This document shows positions 1 to 8,790 of a stretch of 64,000 nucleotides of DNA, one piece after another. Under the pieces are notes generated by a model. It was not told the DNA's origin and searched no databases. It was given only the letters and a program-made list of their open reading frames with translations. Within the stretch, counting starts at the first letter, position 1. Each line of letters opens with the position of its first letter. The DNA lies in assembly GCA_002413395.1 (NCBI GenBank), contig DHWX01000029.1, positions 34,028 to 98,027 on the forward strand, read 5' to 3'. This DNA is from Polaromonas sp. UBA5171. GTDB lineage: Bacteria > Pseudomonadota > Gammaproteobacteria > Burkholderiales > Burkholderiaceae_C. The position numbers and the translations under genes were made by a program.

Positions 1-102
1 GGGGGCCAGGTGCAGATAGGAAAAATTGGTTTCGTGGCCGGGGCGTCCGGTCGGCTCCGGCACGTACAGCCGCAGCGTTTGTGTCGCTTGTAGAGAGCTC
101 AT
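1..102 (-). CDS. bkdA1: Branched-chain 2-oxoacid dehydrogenase E1 alpha subunit, N-terminal end only
   Basis: Reading leftwards from an ATG at 102, 34 codons are open to the window edge. The peptide contains LYVPEPTGRPGHETNFSYLH, which I recognise as the conserved N-terminus of the E1 alpha subunit of the branched-chain 2-oxoacid dehydrogenase complex (Pseudomonas BkdA1 type). This thiamine-diphosphate enzyme decarboxylates the 2-oxoacids derived from valine, leucine and isoleucine in the cytoplasm. The active-site part lies outside the window, so integrity cannot be judged. The remaining bkd genes would be expected further left. The 185 bases between this start and the next gene hold no other feature that I can support. 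Confidence 0.75.
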   Translation of the reverse strand, partial: MSSLQATQTLRLYVPEPTGRPGHETNFSYLHLAP

Positions 103-287
103 TCGTTTACTCCGCGCCCGATTGTGTCGTGCGCCAGGTCAGTGAATCGGCACGGCGCATGGCGGGTAGCCTGCGCCGTCCGGGGGCTGCCCGCGTTGGC
201 GGGCTCCGCCAGCTTAGCAGATTTTTCCACACTTGCCACCGACCCTGCAAGCAGTTTCGGTGCATGGTTTAAGGCAGCACCAGATGC

Positions 288-1712
288 TCACATCAGCCAC
301 TTCAGCAAGCCCATGACCTTGTCAAAACGCTTGCCGTACGGCGGGTAAAACAGATCGCCGCGAGCCCAGCGCGAAGACACCAGCACCGGCTTTTGCTGTG
401 TCAGGCGCAGAAAGCCGGTTTCGCCATGGTAGGCGCCCCAGCCGCTGTCGCCGACGCCGCCAAAGGGCAGGTTTTCGTGGGCAATGTGCATCAGCGTGTC
501 GTTCACGGTGACCCCACCACTCACGGTGCGCGCCAGCACCTGGTCGCGCGAGGCGGTGTCGGCGCCAAACCAGTACAGCGCCAGCGGCCGGGGCCGTGCA
601 TTGACATAGTCGATGGCCTGATCCAGCGTGTCGTAGGGCAGCACCGGCAGGATCGGGCCGAAGATTTCCTCGCTCAGCAGTTTGGAGCTGGCTGGCGTGT
701 CAAAAACCAGCACGGGCGCCATCTGCCGCGACGAACCGATTGAGCCGCTGGCACCCGGGTCTATCACCCGCAGCTGCGCGCCCTCGCCTTCGGCCTGCGC
801 CAGCAGCGCCTGAAGGCGCTCGTGGTGGCGCGGGTTGATGATGGCGGCGTAGTCCGGGTTGCCGGCAATGGTCGGAAACAGTTGGGCCACCGCCCGGGCA
901 AACGCGTCGCCAAACGCCGATTCCATGGCCTTGGGCAGCAGCACATAATCGGGCGCAATGCAGGTCTGCCCGGCGTTGAGCAGCTTGCCATGCGCGATCT
1001 TGATGGCGGCGGTGTCAAGATCACACGACGCGTCAATAATGCATGGCGATTTGCCGCCCAGTTCCAGCGTCGTGGGGGTCAGGTTGGCGGCGGCGGCTTC
1101 AGCCACTTTGCGGCCCACCGCAGTGGAACCGGTAAAAAACAGATGATCAAACGGCAGACTGGAAAACTCGGCGGCCAGCGCGCCATCGCCCTGCACCACG
1201 CACAGCTCATCCGGTGCAAAGGCCTTGCCGATCAATTCAGCCAGCAAGGCCGAGGTCTGGGGCGTCAGCTCGCTGGGCTTGAGCATGACGCGGTTGCCTG
1301 CGGCCAGCGCCGTGATGACCGGCCCCAGCGAGAGCTGCACCGGATAGTTCCAGGGCGACACCACGCCCACCACACCCAGCGGCTGACGCTGCAGATACCC
1401 ACGCGAGGGCTGCAAATAAAGCGGCGTGCGCACCTTCACCGGCCTGATCCATTTGGGCAGGCTTTTTAATGTGGCGGAAAGCAGCGCGCGCAGCACAAAC
1501 AGGTCGGCGATTTCGGTCAGTTGCGCCGATCGCACGCCAAAATCAGCCTGCACCGCCCGCGTCAGCGCACTGCCGTGATCATCGAGCAAAGCCCGGATTC
1601 GCTGCAAGCGGCCGCGCCGCACGGCCAGTGGCACCTCGACATGGCTGCGGCTGGCCCGATACTGGGCATCAAAGAGGCTGCGAAGGCTGGATTCGGGTGT
1701 ATTGAAGCTCAT
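288..1712 (-). CDS. calB: Coniferyl-aldehyde-type NAD(P)-dependent aldehyde dehydrogenase
   Basis: The 474-residue protein belongs to the aldehyde dehydrogenase superfamily. Visible motifs are the NAD-fold segment VSPWNYPVQLSLGP (about 118-131), the LELGGKSP segment with general base Glu217, the GQTCIAPDY segment with nucleophile Cys251, and the late PFGGVGDSGWGAYHG motif. The compact length and these motif variants fit the coniferyl aldehyde dehydrogenase group, which oxidises hydrophobic aldehydes such as coniferyl aldehyde to the acid. The ATG at 1712 (MSFNTPESS) is chosen because the family begins there; 28 further open codons upstream look non-native. The true substrate is unproven and could be a fatty aldehyde. 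A link to the cinnamate-type operon at 47.6 kb is only suggestive. Confidence 0.78.
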   Translation of the reverse strand: MSFNTPESSLRSLFDAQYRASRSHVEVPLAVRRGRLQRIRALLDDHGSALTRAVQADFGVRSAQLTEIADLFVLRALLSATLKSLPKWIRPVKVRTPLYLQPSRGYLQRQPLGVVGVVSPWNYPVQLSLGPVITALAAGNRVMLKPSELTPQTSALLAELIGKAFAPDELCVVQGDGALAAEFSSLPFDHLFFTGSTAVGRKVAEAAAANLTPTTLELGGKSPCIIDASCDLDTAAIKIAHGKLLNAGQTCIAPDYVLLPKAMESAFGDAFARAVAQLFPTIAGNPDYAAIINPRHHERLQALLAQAEGEGAQLRVIDPGASGSIGSSRQMAPVLVFDTPASSKLLSEEIFGPILPVLPYDTLDQAIDYVNARPRPLALYWFGADTASRDQVLARTVSGGVTVNDTLMHIAHENLPFGGVGDSGWGAYHGETGFLRLTQQKPVLVSSRWARGDLFYPPYGKRFDKVMGLLKWLM

Positions 1713-1805
1713 TGCGCGATGATAGATGCCTGCGCGTTGGTCCATTAGAGGCTTAACCCCAGTGCGCCTGCCAACCTGCCGCTCACCCCAACCCAAGGAC
1801 TTTCA

Positions 1806-2321
1806 ATGAAAATATGCACGCCCCAGCCATCCGGCCCCAAACACCACGGCCTCAAGCGTTACGGCTTGATCGCCGTCCTGTTCGCAAGCGCCTGCGGCAG
1901 TGCCAGCAGCGAGCAGGTCGGCGCGGTCGATACCGTTTTCAAATTCATCGGCCCCGACCACAAAATTGTGGTTGATGCCTATGACGACCCCAAGGTGAAG
2001 GGCGTCACCTGTTATGTCTCGCGCGCCAAAACCGGCGGCATCAAGGGCGCGCTGGGCCTGGCCGAAGACCGGGCAGAGGCATCCATTGCCTGCCGCCAGA
2101 CCGGCCCCATCAGCTTCGACAAGCCGCTGGACCAGCAGGATGAGATGTTCAGCGAGCGCATTTCGCTGGTCTTCAAAAGGCTGCGCGTGGTGCGCATGGT
2201 CGACAGCAAGCGCAATACGCTGGTTTACCTGACCTATTCCGACCGCGTGATTGAAGGCTTCCCGCAAAACAGCGTGACCGCGGTGCCGGTGCCTGCCGGA
2301 ACGATGATTCCCGTGAAGTGA
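1806..2321 (+). CDS. creA: CreA family periplasmic protein
   Basis: This 171-residue protein closely resembles E. coli CreA over its length: [21 protein letters not shown], the [21 protein letters not shown] block, [10 protein letters not shown] and the C-terminal SAVPV-like segment are recognisable. An N-terminal hydrophobic stretch at about residues 19-31 suggests export; the Cys near the end of that stretch does not form a convincing lipobox. The molecular function of CreA is not established. The last 94 bases of the gene lie inside a 101-bp sequence that recurs perfectly at 9184-9284, so the gene marks the left edge of the efflux island. The gene itself is intact. Confidence 0.88.
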   Translation: MKICTPQPSGPKHHGLKRYGLIAVLFASACGSASSEQVGAVDTVFKFIGPDHKIVVDAYDDPKVKGVTCYVSRAKTGGIKGALGLAEDRAEASIACRQTGPISFDKPLDQQDEMFSERISLVFKRLRVVRMVDSKRNTLVYLTYSDRVIEGFPQNSVTAVPVPAGTMIPVK

Positions 2322-2328
2322 CCTGGCC
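2228..2328. repeat. 101-bp direct repeat, left copy (3' end of creA)
   Basis: These 101 bases, the end of creA through its stop codon plus seven bases, recur identically at 9184-9284. Identity stops abruptly on both sides (A versus G before, C versus A after). The copies bound the efflux island. This is far too long to be a transposon target duplication, so integration by recombination within creA is more likely. Confidence 0.95.
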
Positions 2329-2446
2329 CCGCTTCTTCGCGGCTTCACTCAATCCAGTTCTTGCCATGACCACATTCTCCAATATCGCTACTGGAGACAT
2401 AACGTTCGAGGCGTTCAATGGTTGTCATGATTTAAGGAAATATCAA

Positions 2447-2506
2447 TAGCATTTTGCTATTCAAACAAAGAGCCGCCAGAACGGCGCATTAAATTATCGT
2501 TATCTG
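2447..2506 (+). repeat. 60-bp repeat, left copy, upstream of the truncated response regulator
   Basis: This sequence starts with an inverted repeat (TAGCA and TGCTA flanking TTT) and recurs at 8608-8667 with two mismatches. Here it continues into a GGAGGGGG ribosome-binding sequence and the start of the response regulator, so it is probably that gene's original promoter region. The copy at 8608 instead runs into a transposon end. Confidence 0.9.
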
Positions 2507-2517
2507 TCGGAGGGGGA

Positions 2518-2712
2518 ATGCGGGTATTGCTGGTTGAAGACGGCGCCATGATTGGCGAAGCCATCCAAGGGGCGCTGAAAGACGCTTCTTACGTTGCTGA
2601 CTGGGTGAAGAACGGTCAAACCGTCCTCACGACTGCTGGTGCGGCGTTTTGCTTCGTTGCGCTTTTGGATTGGCCTGGCAACCAAGGATTCAAAGAGTAC
2701 AACAAGAAATAG
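2518..2712 (+). pseudogene. Truncated OmpR-type response regulator
   Basis: The first 40 or so residues (MRVLLVEDGAMIGEAIQGAL, then a DWVKNGQTVLTT segment) are the start of a receiver domain of the QseB/PmrA/TctD type. A family member would be about 220 residues with the phosphoryl-accepting Asp near 51 and a winged-helix DNA-binding domain. Here the similarity stops after about residue 40 and the frame ends at residue 64, so both the phosphorylation site region and the DNA-binding domain are missing. One acidic-pocket position reads DG rather than the usual DD. A strong GGAGGGGG precedes the start. It probably once regulated the adjacent efflux genes. No partner sensor kinase is present. Confidence 0.8.
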
Positions 2713-2713
2713 A

Positions 2714-4102
2714 ATGAACCATGCCATGAAAATCACTGCCACTTTATGTTTGATCGCTGCACTATTCAGCGGTTGTGCGACTTATCACGCGCACCCTATT
2801 GCGCCAGCGGCGCTGATGAGTGATTTTGAAGCGCGCACGCTGGATAGCCCAGAGCTGCGAGGATACGTTGCCGCACGCTGCGGCGATACCGGCTCCTGCA
2901 CGTCCGGCGTCTGGGATTTAAACACGCTGACGCTGGCTGCTTTTTATTTCAGCCCGGCGTTGGATATCGCGCGCGCCCAGCACGACGCCAGTCAAGCATC
3001 TGTTCAGAGCGCAGGACAGCCTCCCAACCCGGCTCTCCAGCTTCCGCTCGGGTACACCAGCAACGCCAAAGCCGGTGAATCGCCTTACACCTTCGGCCTG
3101 GGCCTGGATATTCCGATTGAAACCGCCGGCAAGCGCGGCTATCGGGTGGCGCAGGCGCAACAGATGTCCAACGCCGCACGCTTCACTATCGGGAACGTCG
3201 CCTGGCAAGTACGCAGCCGCCTACGCAGTCATATGCTCAATTTCTATACCGCGACCCGCAGGACACGGATGCTGGAGCAACAAATCACCACGCAGCAGCA
3301 GATTGTGGCGATGCTGAACAAACGCCTGGCCGTTGGCGCGGCATCGGCTCCGGAAGCTAACCAAGCGCGCATTGTGCTGATCCGGAACCGCATTGATTTG
3401 GCGCACGCGCAATTGCAGGTACAGGATGAGCGCGCACAAATCGCATCGGCGATTGGGTTGCCGGTCGATGCGCTGGCAAATATCCAAATTAATTTCGCAG
3501 CCTTTGAGCGGGTCTATCCCGCTATCCCGGCCGATGATGTACGCCGTCAGGCGGTTCTCAACCGCGCCGATGTATTGGCGGCGTTATCGGAATACGAGGC
3601 CAGCCAGGCGGCGCTGCAACTGGAAATCGCCCGACAGTATCCCGACATTCATATCGGGCCCGGTTACACTTTCGATGCGGGGGCGCACAAGTTCGTGCTG
3701 CCGGTTTCCGGCATCACCTTGCCCCTCTTGAATCAGAATCAAGGGCCGATTGCCGAAGCCAGCGCACGCCGCAAGGAAGTGGCCGCGCGCGTCAACGCGT
3801 TGCAAGCGCAAGCCATCGATGACACACAGCGGGAGGTGCAAAATTACCGTGCCGTGCTGAAAAATCTGCATCTCGCCGAATCGCTGCTGTCAGCCCAGCA
3901 GCGTCAACTGCAAGACCTGCAAAAGACCTATAAAGCCGGTGAAACGGATAGGCTAACGCTGGCCCTCGCACAACACGCCTTGTATACGCATGCCCTGATC
4001 CGTCAGGATGCGCAGGTGCAGGTGCAGCGGAACATCGGTCAATTGGAAGACGCCATGCAGCGGCCGCTATCGTCTACCGACTTCCCCGCCGTTCCCGAAT
4101 AG
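2714..4102 (+). CDS. TolC-type outer membrane factor of an RND efflux system, lipoprotein
   Basis: The 462-residue protein begins with a lipoprotein-like signal (IAALFSGC, acylated Cys21) followed by two outer-membrane-efflux-protein repeats rich in long amphipathic helices, for example around QQQIVAMLNKRLAVGAASAP and YKAGETDRLTLALAQ. Such proteins form the trimeric tunnel through the outer membrane for a periplasmic adaptor and an inner-membrane pump. Gene order (outer membrane factor, adaptor, pump) matches czcCBA and cnrCBA metal efflux operons. The start at 2714 or the Met at 2726 are both possible; neither has a clear ribosome-binding site, perhaps because the upstream junction with the broken regulator altered it. 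The frame is open further upstream but that part looks non-coding. Confidence 0.85.
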   Translation: MNHAMKITATLCLIAALFSGCATYHAHPIAPAALMSDFEARTLDSPELRGYVAARCGDTGSCTSGVWDLNTLTLAAFYFSPALDIARAQHDASQASVQSAGQPPNPALQLPLGYTSNAKAGESPYTFGLGLDIPIETAGKRGYRVAQAQQMSNAARFTIGNVAWQVRSRLRSHMLNFYTATRRTRMLEQQITTQQQIVAMLNKRLAVGAASAPEANQARIVLIRNRIDLAHAQLQVQDERAQIASAIGLPVDALANIQINFAAFERVYPAIPADDVRRQAVLNRADVLAALSEYEASQAALQLEIARQYPDIHIGPGYTFDAGAHKFVLPVSGITLPLLNQNQGPIAEASARRKEVAARVNALQAQAIDDTQREVQNYRAVLKNLHLAESLLSAQQRQLQDLQKTYKAGETDRLTLALAQHALYTHALIRQDAQVQVQRNIGQLEDAMQRPLSSTDFPAVPE

Positions 4103-4114
4103 AGGAGATCAATT

Positions 4115-5179
4115 GTGAATTCGCGGCTTAATATCAAACGCCTTACGCTAGTGATCCTATTGATGGGTCTGGCTGCAATCGCCGTCTGGTCACTGCTTCA
4201 GGGCAAAGGGGATGTAGGGACAGAGGCGGCCATGCCTGCGGCAACGCAAGGTGTCGCGATTGTGAACGGCGTGATCGTGGTGATGCTCGACACAGCCACC
4301 CAAACGCAAAGCGGTATCCGCACCGAACCCTTGTCTAACGCGAACTATCGGGCAGAAACGGCGGCCTATGGCACAGTGCTGGATTTGCAGCCGCTGATTG
4401 ATCTGCGCACGCGTTACGCTTCGGCGCTGGCGGATGCCGATGCGGCGCGGGCAATGGCGGCGGCGTCCCGGCAGGAGTACGAGCGCAGCCGTCTCTTGTA
4501 TCAGGACAATCAAAACGTTGCTCTGAAAACTTATCAGGCGGCACAAGCGGGCTATCACTCCGATCGGGTCAAGGCGGACACCGCCGCGCTTAACACACAG
4601 AACATCCAGGCTGCGGCGCGGCAGCAATTCGGCGCGACGCTGAGGCGCTGGGCGCTTGATCCCCATTCGCCCGAATTGACGCGGCTTTTAAACCAGCAGG
4701 ACGTGTTGCTGCGCGTTACCTTGCCGCTGGATGACGGCATGGTAGCGCCTGCGCAAATTCAGATAAGCGCAAACAATTACCGACGGCTGCCGGCATATCT
4801 GGTTTCGCCCTCGCCGCAAAGCGATCCCGCCGTTCAGGGCAGCGCTTTTATTTATCGCACCGCCGCACCGATAGCGACCGGAACAAATATTGCCGCGTAT
4901 CTGCCCACGTCCAACCAAGTAACGCACGGAATCCTCATCCCCGCCAGCGCGATTGTTTGGTACGGCGGCCAGTCTTGGGCCTACAAACAAATCAGCGCGG
5001 CGCATTTCGGCCGCTATTCCGTCGCGCAGCAATTCCCCATGCAGGGCGGTTTTTTTGTAACGCAAGGATTCAAACCAGGAGAGCGTGTTGTCGTCAGCGG
5101 CGCGCAGCTTTTGCTGTCCGAGGAGTTGCGGCCGCAGCCCGGGAGTTCGTCGGGTTGTAAAGACCCGGAATGCGACTGA
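4115..5179 (+). CDS. RND efflux periplasmic adaptor (membrane fusion protein)
   Basis: The 354-residue protein starts at a GTG preceded by AGAGGAG, 12 bases after the outer membrane factor gene. An N-terminal transmembrane segment (about 9-27) anchors it to the inner membrane. The middle contains a coiled-coil hairpin (ALADADAARAMAAASRQEYE and following), and the rest is beta-rich, ending in a GFKPGERVVVSGAQLLLSEE segment typical of adaptor membrane-proximal domains. The short tail has two cysteines (SSGCKDPECD) that could bind metal, but this is a guess. It should connect the pump at 5208 with the outer membrane factor at 2714. Substrate cannot be read from the sequence. Confidence 0.85.
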   Translation: MNSRLNIKRLTLVILLMGLAAIAVWSLLQGKGDVGTEAAMPAATQGVAIVNGVIVVMLDTATQTQSGIRTEPLSNANYRAETAAYGTVLDLQPLIDLRTRYASALADADAARAMAAASRQEYERSRLLYQDNQNVALKTYQAAQAGYHSDRVKADTAALNTQNIQAAARQQFGATLRRWALDPHSPELTRLLNQQDVLLRVTLPLDDGMVAPAQIQISANNYRRLPAYLVSPSPQSDPAVQGSAFIYRTAAPIATGTNIAAYLPTSNQVTHGILIPASAIVWYGGQSWAYKQISAAHFGRYSVAQQFPMQGGFFVTQGFKPGERVVVSGAQLLLSEELRPQPGSSSGCKDPECD

Positions 5180-5207
5180 ACATGAAAAATCGCGCTCGCC
5201 TTACCCC

Positions 5208-8200
5208 ATGCTGACCGCCATTGTCCGTTTTGCCATTCGCTTGCGCGGTGTGGTGATTAGCCTAGCGTGTCTGCTGGCCGGCTACGGCATCTATACGCTT
5301 TATCAGTCAAGGCTGGATGTCTTCCCGGAGTTCGCTCCGCCCATGGCGATCATCCAGACCGAAGCGCCGGGCTTGTCGAGCGAACAAGTCGAAGTATTGG
5401 TCACTCAGCCGATCGAGAACGCGATGGGCGGCACGCTCGGGCTCAAAACAATGCGCTCCAAATCGCTGCAGGGCTTGTCCATGGTAAGCATGACTTTTCG
5501 CGGCAGCATGGATGTCTACCGCGCTCGGCAGTTGGCGTCCGAACGTCTCGGCAGTGTTGCGGGCAAGCTACCGCGCGGGGTCAAGCCGCCCGCGCTGCTT
5601 CCGCTTAGTTCATCGACCAGCGTGGCGATGGTCATCGGCTTGACTTCCGATGTGCGCTCTCAAATGGAATTGCACGACATCGCGGAATGGACCTTGCGGC
5701 CCCAGCTTCTCGGTCTGCCGGGCGTGGCCGACGTGGTGGTGTTCGGCGGCGATGTGCCGCAATTTCAGATTCAAGTCGACCCGCAAAAGCTGGTGCGTTA
5801 TGGATTGTCCTTGCAGGAGGTGCTGAGCGCCGCCCAACGCTCGACGGGTGTACGTGGCGCGGGCTTTCTGGAAAACGCCAACCAGCGCATTGTCCTCAAC
5901 ACCGAAGGCCAGATACAAACCGCCGGTCAATTAGCCCAAGTTGTGGTGAGCTATAAGAATGGCGTTGGTATCCATCTGGGCGATATCGCGCATGTCGTCA
6001 TTGCGCCGGCGCCCGCAGTGGGTGCCGCATCCATCGGTAATCAGCCCGGCGTGATGCTGATCGTTGAAAGCCAATATCGCGCGGATACGATGTCGGTCAC
6101 CGAGTCGGTGGAGCAGGCGCTGGCGGGATTGAAACCCGTATTGGCCAGCAACCAAGTAACGCTGCATCCGGATATTTTCCGGCCTGCCAATTTTATCGTG
6201 GCCGCCATCGGCCATTTGCGCACTGCGCTGCTGCTGGGCGGCGTTCTGGTCATCGCCGTGCTGTTTTTATTCTTGCTCAATGTCCGAACGGCTTTTATCT
6301 CGGCCACGGCCATTCCCTTGTCTCTGCTGACGGCGGTGATCGTCCTGCGCTATTTCGGCGTCAGCCTGAATACCATGACGCTCGGCGGATTGGCTATCGC
6401 ATTGGGAGAAGTGGTGGATGACGCCATTGTGGATGTGGAAAATATTTTTCGCCGGCTGCGTGAAAACCAGGTGTTGGCAAAACCTTTATCCGCAGGGCGC
6501 GTGGTGCTCAAGGCCTCGATTGAAGTGCGCAGTGCGGTAGTGTTCGCGACTTTTATCGTCGCCCTGGTATTCCTGCCGGTGCTGACCTTGTCCGGCGTCG
6601 CCGGCAAATTGTTTGCGCCATTGGGCATCGCTTACATCCTTGCCATCCTGGCGTCCCTGGTCGTGGCCCTGACGGTTACGCCGGCATTGGCTTACACGCT
6701 GTTGACGAGGAAGTCGCTGCAGGCGCAAGAGCCGCGACTGGTGCAAGGATTAAAGGCGCGCTATGGCAGCTTGCTGTCCCGCGTCGAGCACCGCTCGCGC
6801 TGGATTATTGCGGCGATCGCTGTGCTTTGCATCGCGGCGCTGGCAACACTGCCTTTCCTGAGCGGCAGCTTTATTCCGGAGATGAAGGAAGGCCATTACA
6901 TCGTACACATGGCGACGGCAGCCGGCACTTCTCTGGCCGAATCGATGCGAATTGGACGCGAGATCACACAGGCTTTAAGCAAAATTCCCGGCGTACGTCT
7001 GGTGGCCCAACGCGCCGGACGGGCCGCCGAGGTCGTGGATCCGGTGGGGGTCAACACCAGCGAATTTGAAGTCGATCTCAAGACCCTATCGGGGAGCGAA
7101 CAGGCGCGCACTTTAACCGGCATCCAGCAGACGCTGGCGCGCTTTCCGGGCTTGACGACCTCCGCCAATACCTTCCTCACCGAACGCATAGACGAAACCA
7201 TCTCCGGCTATACGGCGCCGGTGATCGTCAATATCTTCGGCAACGATCTCGATATTCTCGACAGCAAGGCACAGGAAATCGCCAAAGTGTTGAATCGCAT
7301 CCCGGGCGCCATCGGCGTCAGCGTGCAATCGCCGCCCGGCACGCCACAGTTGGTGATTCAGCTCCGGCAGGATCAATTGACCCGCTTCGGTTTCGAGCCG
7401 GTGGATGTGCTGGAGGCAATTCAGGCGGCATACAAAGGGGTCGAAGTCGCGCAAGTCTACGTCGGCAGTCGCGTCTATGACGTTGCCGTATCCTTAAGCC
7501 CCGCCAACCGTGAAAATCCGGTGCAAGTGGGATCACTGCCCTTGCGCAATCCGCAAGGCGTGACGGTTGCGCTCAAACAACTGGCCGATGTTTATCAATC
7601 CACCGGCCGTTATCAGATTCAACACACCGGCGGTCAACGCTTGCAAACCGTGGCATCCAGCGTGCGGGGGCAGCCGATAGGCGATTTTGTCGCAGCGGCG
7701 CAAACGCGGATCAAGCGGGAAGTGATTTTGCCGCACGGGACGTATGTGGTATTCGCCGGTGAAGCGCAGGCGCGGGCGCAATCGCAGCATGATTTGCTGG
7801 TTAACGCCGTCCTGGCGGGAATCGGCATTGTGCTGCTATTGTTCATGGCGTTGCGGAGCACGCGCGCGCTGCTGCTGGTTCTGGTGAATCTACCGTTTGC
7901 CTTGGTCGGCGGTGTGGCGACCGTGCTGATCACGGGCGGCAATCTGACGCTGGGCTCCTTGATCGGCTTTGTCACCTTGTTCGGTATTACCTTGCGCAAT
8001 TCGATCATGCTCATTTCCCATTACGCGCATCTGGTGGACCGGGAAGGCATGGTCTGGGGGCCGGAAGCAGCTAACCGTGGCGCATCCGAGCGGCTGGTGC
8101 CGATTCTGATGACGGCCCTGGTCACCGGTCTTGGCTTGTTGCCGCTGGCAATGTACAGCGGGGCGCCCGGCAATGAAATCGAAGGGCCGATGGCGGTTGT

Positions 8201-8315
8201 CATCCTGGGTGGCCTGATTACGTCGACCGTTCTAAATCTGCTGGTGCTGCCGATGCTGGCTTTGCGCTTCGGGCGCTTTGAGAAAAAGACGGATGATCCA
8301 GGCATCGCGCGTTGA
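5208..8315 (+). CDS. RND efflux pump, inner-membrane permease subunit
   Basis: The 1035-residue protein has the full RND layout: one N-terminal helix, a large periplasmic loop, six helices, a second loop and five to six more helices. The family fits the heavy-metal subclass by operon order and by segments such as RLDVFPEFAPPMAIIQTEAPGL without its exact metal signature. The proton-relay helix reads GEVVDDAIVDVEN with Asp404-Asp405, the double-Asp arrangement of AcrB, whereas CusA has a single Asp. The start at 5208 (MLTAIVRFAIRLRG) is chosen because the family begins this way; the longer open frame overlaps the adaptor gene. Proton-driven export of a metal ion or organic compound is likely; which one is not known. 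Confidence 0.88.
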   Translation: MLTAIVRFAIRLRGVVISLACLLAGYGIYTLYQSRLDVFPEFAPPMAIIQTEAPGLSSEQVEVLVTQPIENAMGGTLGLKTMRSKSLQGLSMVSMTFRGSMDVYRARQLASERLGSVAGKLPRGVKPPALLPLSSSTSVAMVIGLTSDVRSQMELHDIAEWTLRPQLLGLPGVADVVVFGGDVPQFQIQVDPQKLVRYGLSLQEVLSAAQRSTGVRGAGFLENANQRIVLNTEGQIQTAGQLAQVVVSYKNGVGIHLGDIAHVVIAPAPAVGAASIGNQPGVMLIVESQYRADTMSVTESVEQALAGLKPVLASNQVTLHPDIFRPANFIVAAIGHLRTALLLGGVLVIAVLFLFLLNVRTAFISATAIPLSLLTAVIVLRYFGVSLNTMTLGGLAIALGEVVDDAIVDVENIFRRLRENQVLAKPLSAGRVVLKASIEVRSAVVFATFIVALVFLPVLTLSGVAGKLFAPLGIAYILAILASLVVALTVTPALAYTLLTRKSLQAQEPRLVQGLKARYGSLLSRVEHRSRWIIAAIAVLCIAALATLPFLSGSFIPEMKEGHYIVHMATAAGTSLAESMRIGREITQALSKIPGVRLVAQRAGRAAEVVDPVGVNTSEFEVDLKTLSGSEQARTLTGIQQTLARFPGLTTSANTFLTERIDETISGYTAPVIVNIFGNDLDILDSKAQEIAKVLNRIPGAIGVSVQSPPGTPQLVIQLRQDQLTRFGFEPVDVLEAIQAAYKGVEVAQVYVGSRVYDVAVSLSPANRENPVQVGSLPLRNPQGVTVALKQLADVYQSTGRYQIQHTGGQRLQTVASSVRGQPIGDFVAAAQTRIKREVILPHGTYVVFAGEAQARAQSQHDLLVNAVLAGIGIVLLLFMALRSTRALLLVLVNLPFALVGGVATVLITGGNLTLGSLIGFVTLFGITLRNSIMLISHYAHLVDREGMVWGPEAANRGASERLVPILMTALVTGLGLLPLAMYSGAPGNEIEGPMAVVILGGLITSTVLNLLVLPMLALRFGRFEKKTDDPGIAR

Positions 8316-8463
8316 ACTGCCCGGCCTCGAAGAGGTGGATAACGCCTGGAGGGTTGGCGCAACCCATTGCGCGGGGCTGGGTGTGGCCTCAAGGATACAG
8401 TCCATGCTAACCGGGAACGATGGACTCACGGTCCACTCGCTGAAGGCGGAACTGTTCTACTGA

Positions 8464-8610
8464 GTGAAGATTACGTTCTCGCAGACCTTGGGGACGGCAC
8501 TGGGTGACTGGACGGCAGATACGGCAGGATTCGGTTACAGCGCAGCCGCGATCGTGTTTAGCGCGCTATTGATCTTGGTCAGCGGCACTATTCGCCTTCA
8601 TTCTGACTAG
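8464..8610 (+). pseudogene. Fragment of a COG4705-type integral membrane protein
   Basis: From a GTG at 8464, 48 codons encode VKITFSQTLGTALGDWTADT and a hydrophobic continuation to a stop at 8608-8610. The phrase TFSQTLGTALGDW is characteristic of an uncharacterised membrane-anchored protein family (COG4705) in which such segments are repeated in a protein of about 250 residues. Only one segment remains here. The stop codon is created exactly where the 60-bp repeat begins, so the gene was cut at that junction. In other proteobacteria this family often sits near metal or two-component genes, which would fit the neighbours. The 148 bases before it, after the pump gene, show nothing else I can support. 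Confidence 0.6.
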
Positions 8611-8667
8611 CATTTTGCTATTCAAGCAAAGAGCAGCCAGAACGGCGCATTAAATTATCGTTATCTG
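8608..8667 (+). repeat. 60-bp repeat, right copy, abutting a transposon end
   Basis: Matches 2447-2506 at 58 of 60 positions. At its right end it passes directly into the Tn3-family inverted repeat, so a transposon probably inserted into a second copy of the response-regulator promoter region. Confidence 0.9.
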
Positions 8668-8704
8668 GGGTCGTCTCAGAAAATGGAAAATAAAGCACGC
8701 TAAG
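8667..8704 (+). repeat. Tn3-family 38-bp terminal inverted repeat
   Basis: The 38 bases begin GGGGTCGTCTCAGAAAA and end AAAGCACGCTAAG, which matches the terminal inverted repeat of the Tn21-like branch of the Tn3 family from memory, with one apparent difference. No second, inverted copy was found in the window, so the transposon is not complete. Confidence 0.85.
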
Positions 8705-8790
8705 CTATTTTGGAGCGGCTCAGTACCAGCTAAGCCAGCTTCCGTAGTCTCTTCATTGCGCAAATCCTTGCGTTCCTTTGGAGAAACACT

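Noticed and set aside
822..1469. Long open frame on the plus strand opposite the aldehyde dehydrogenase gene
   Set aside because: It is antisense to a well-supported gene and its residue pattern is that of a GC-rich shadow frame without any family resemblance.
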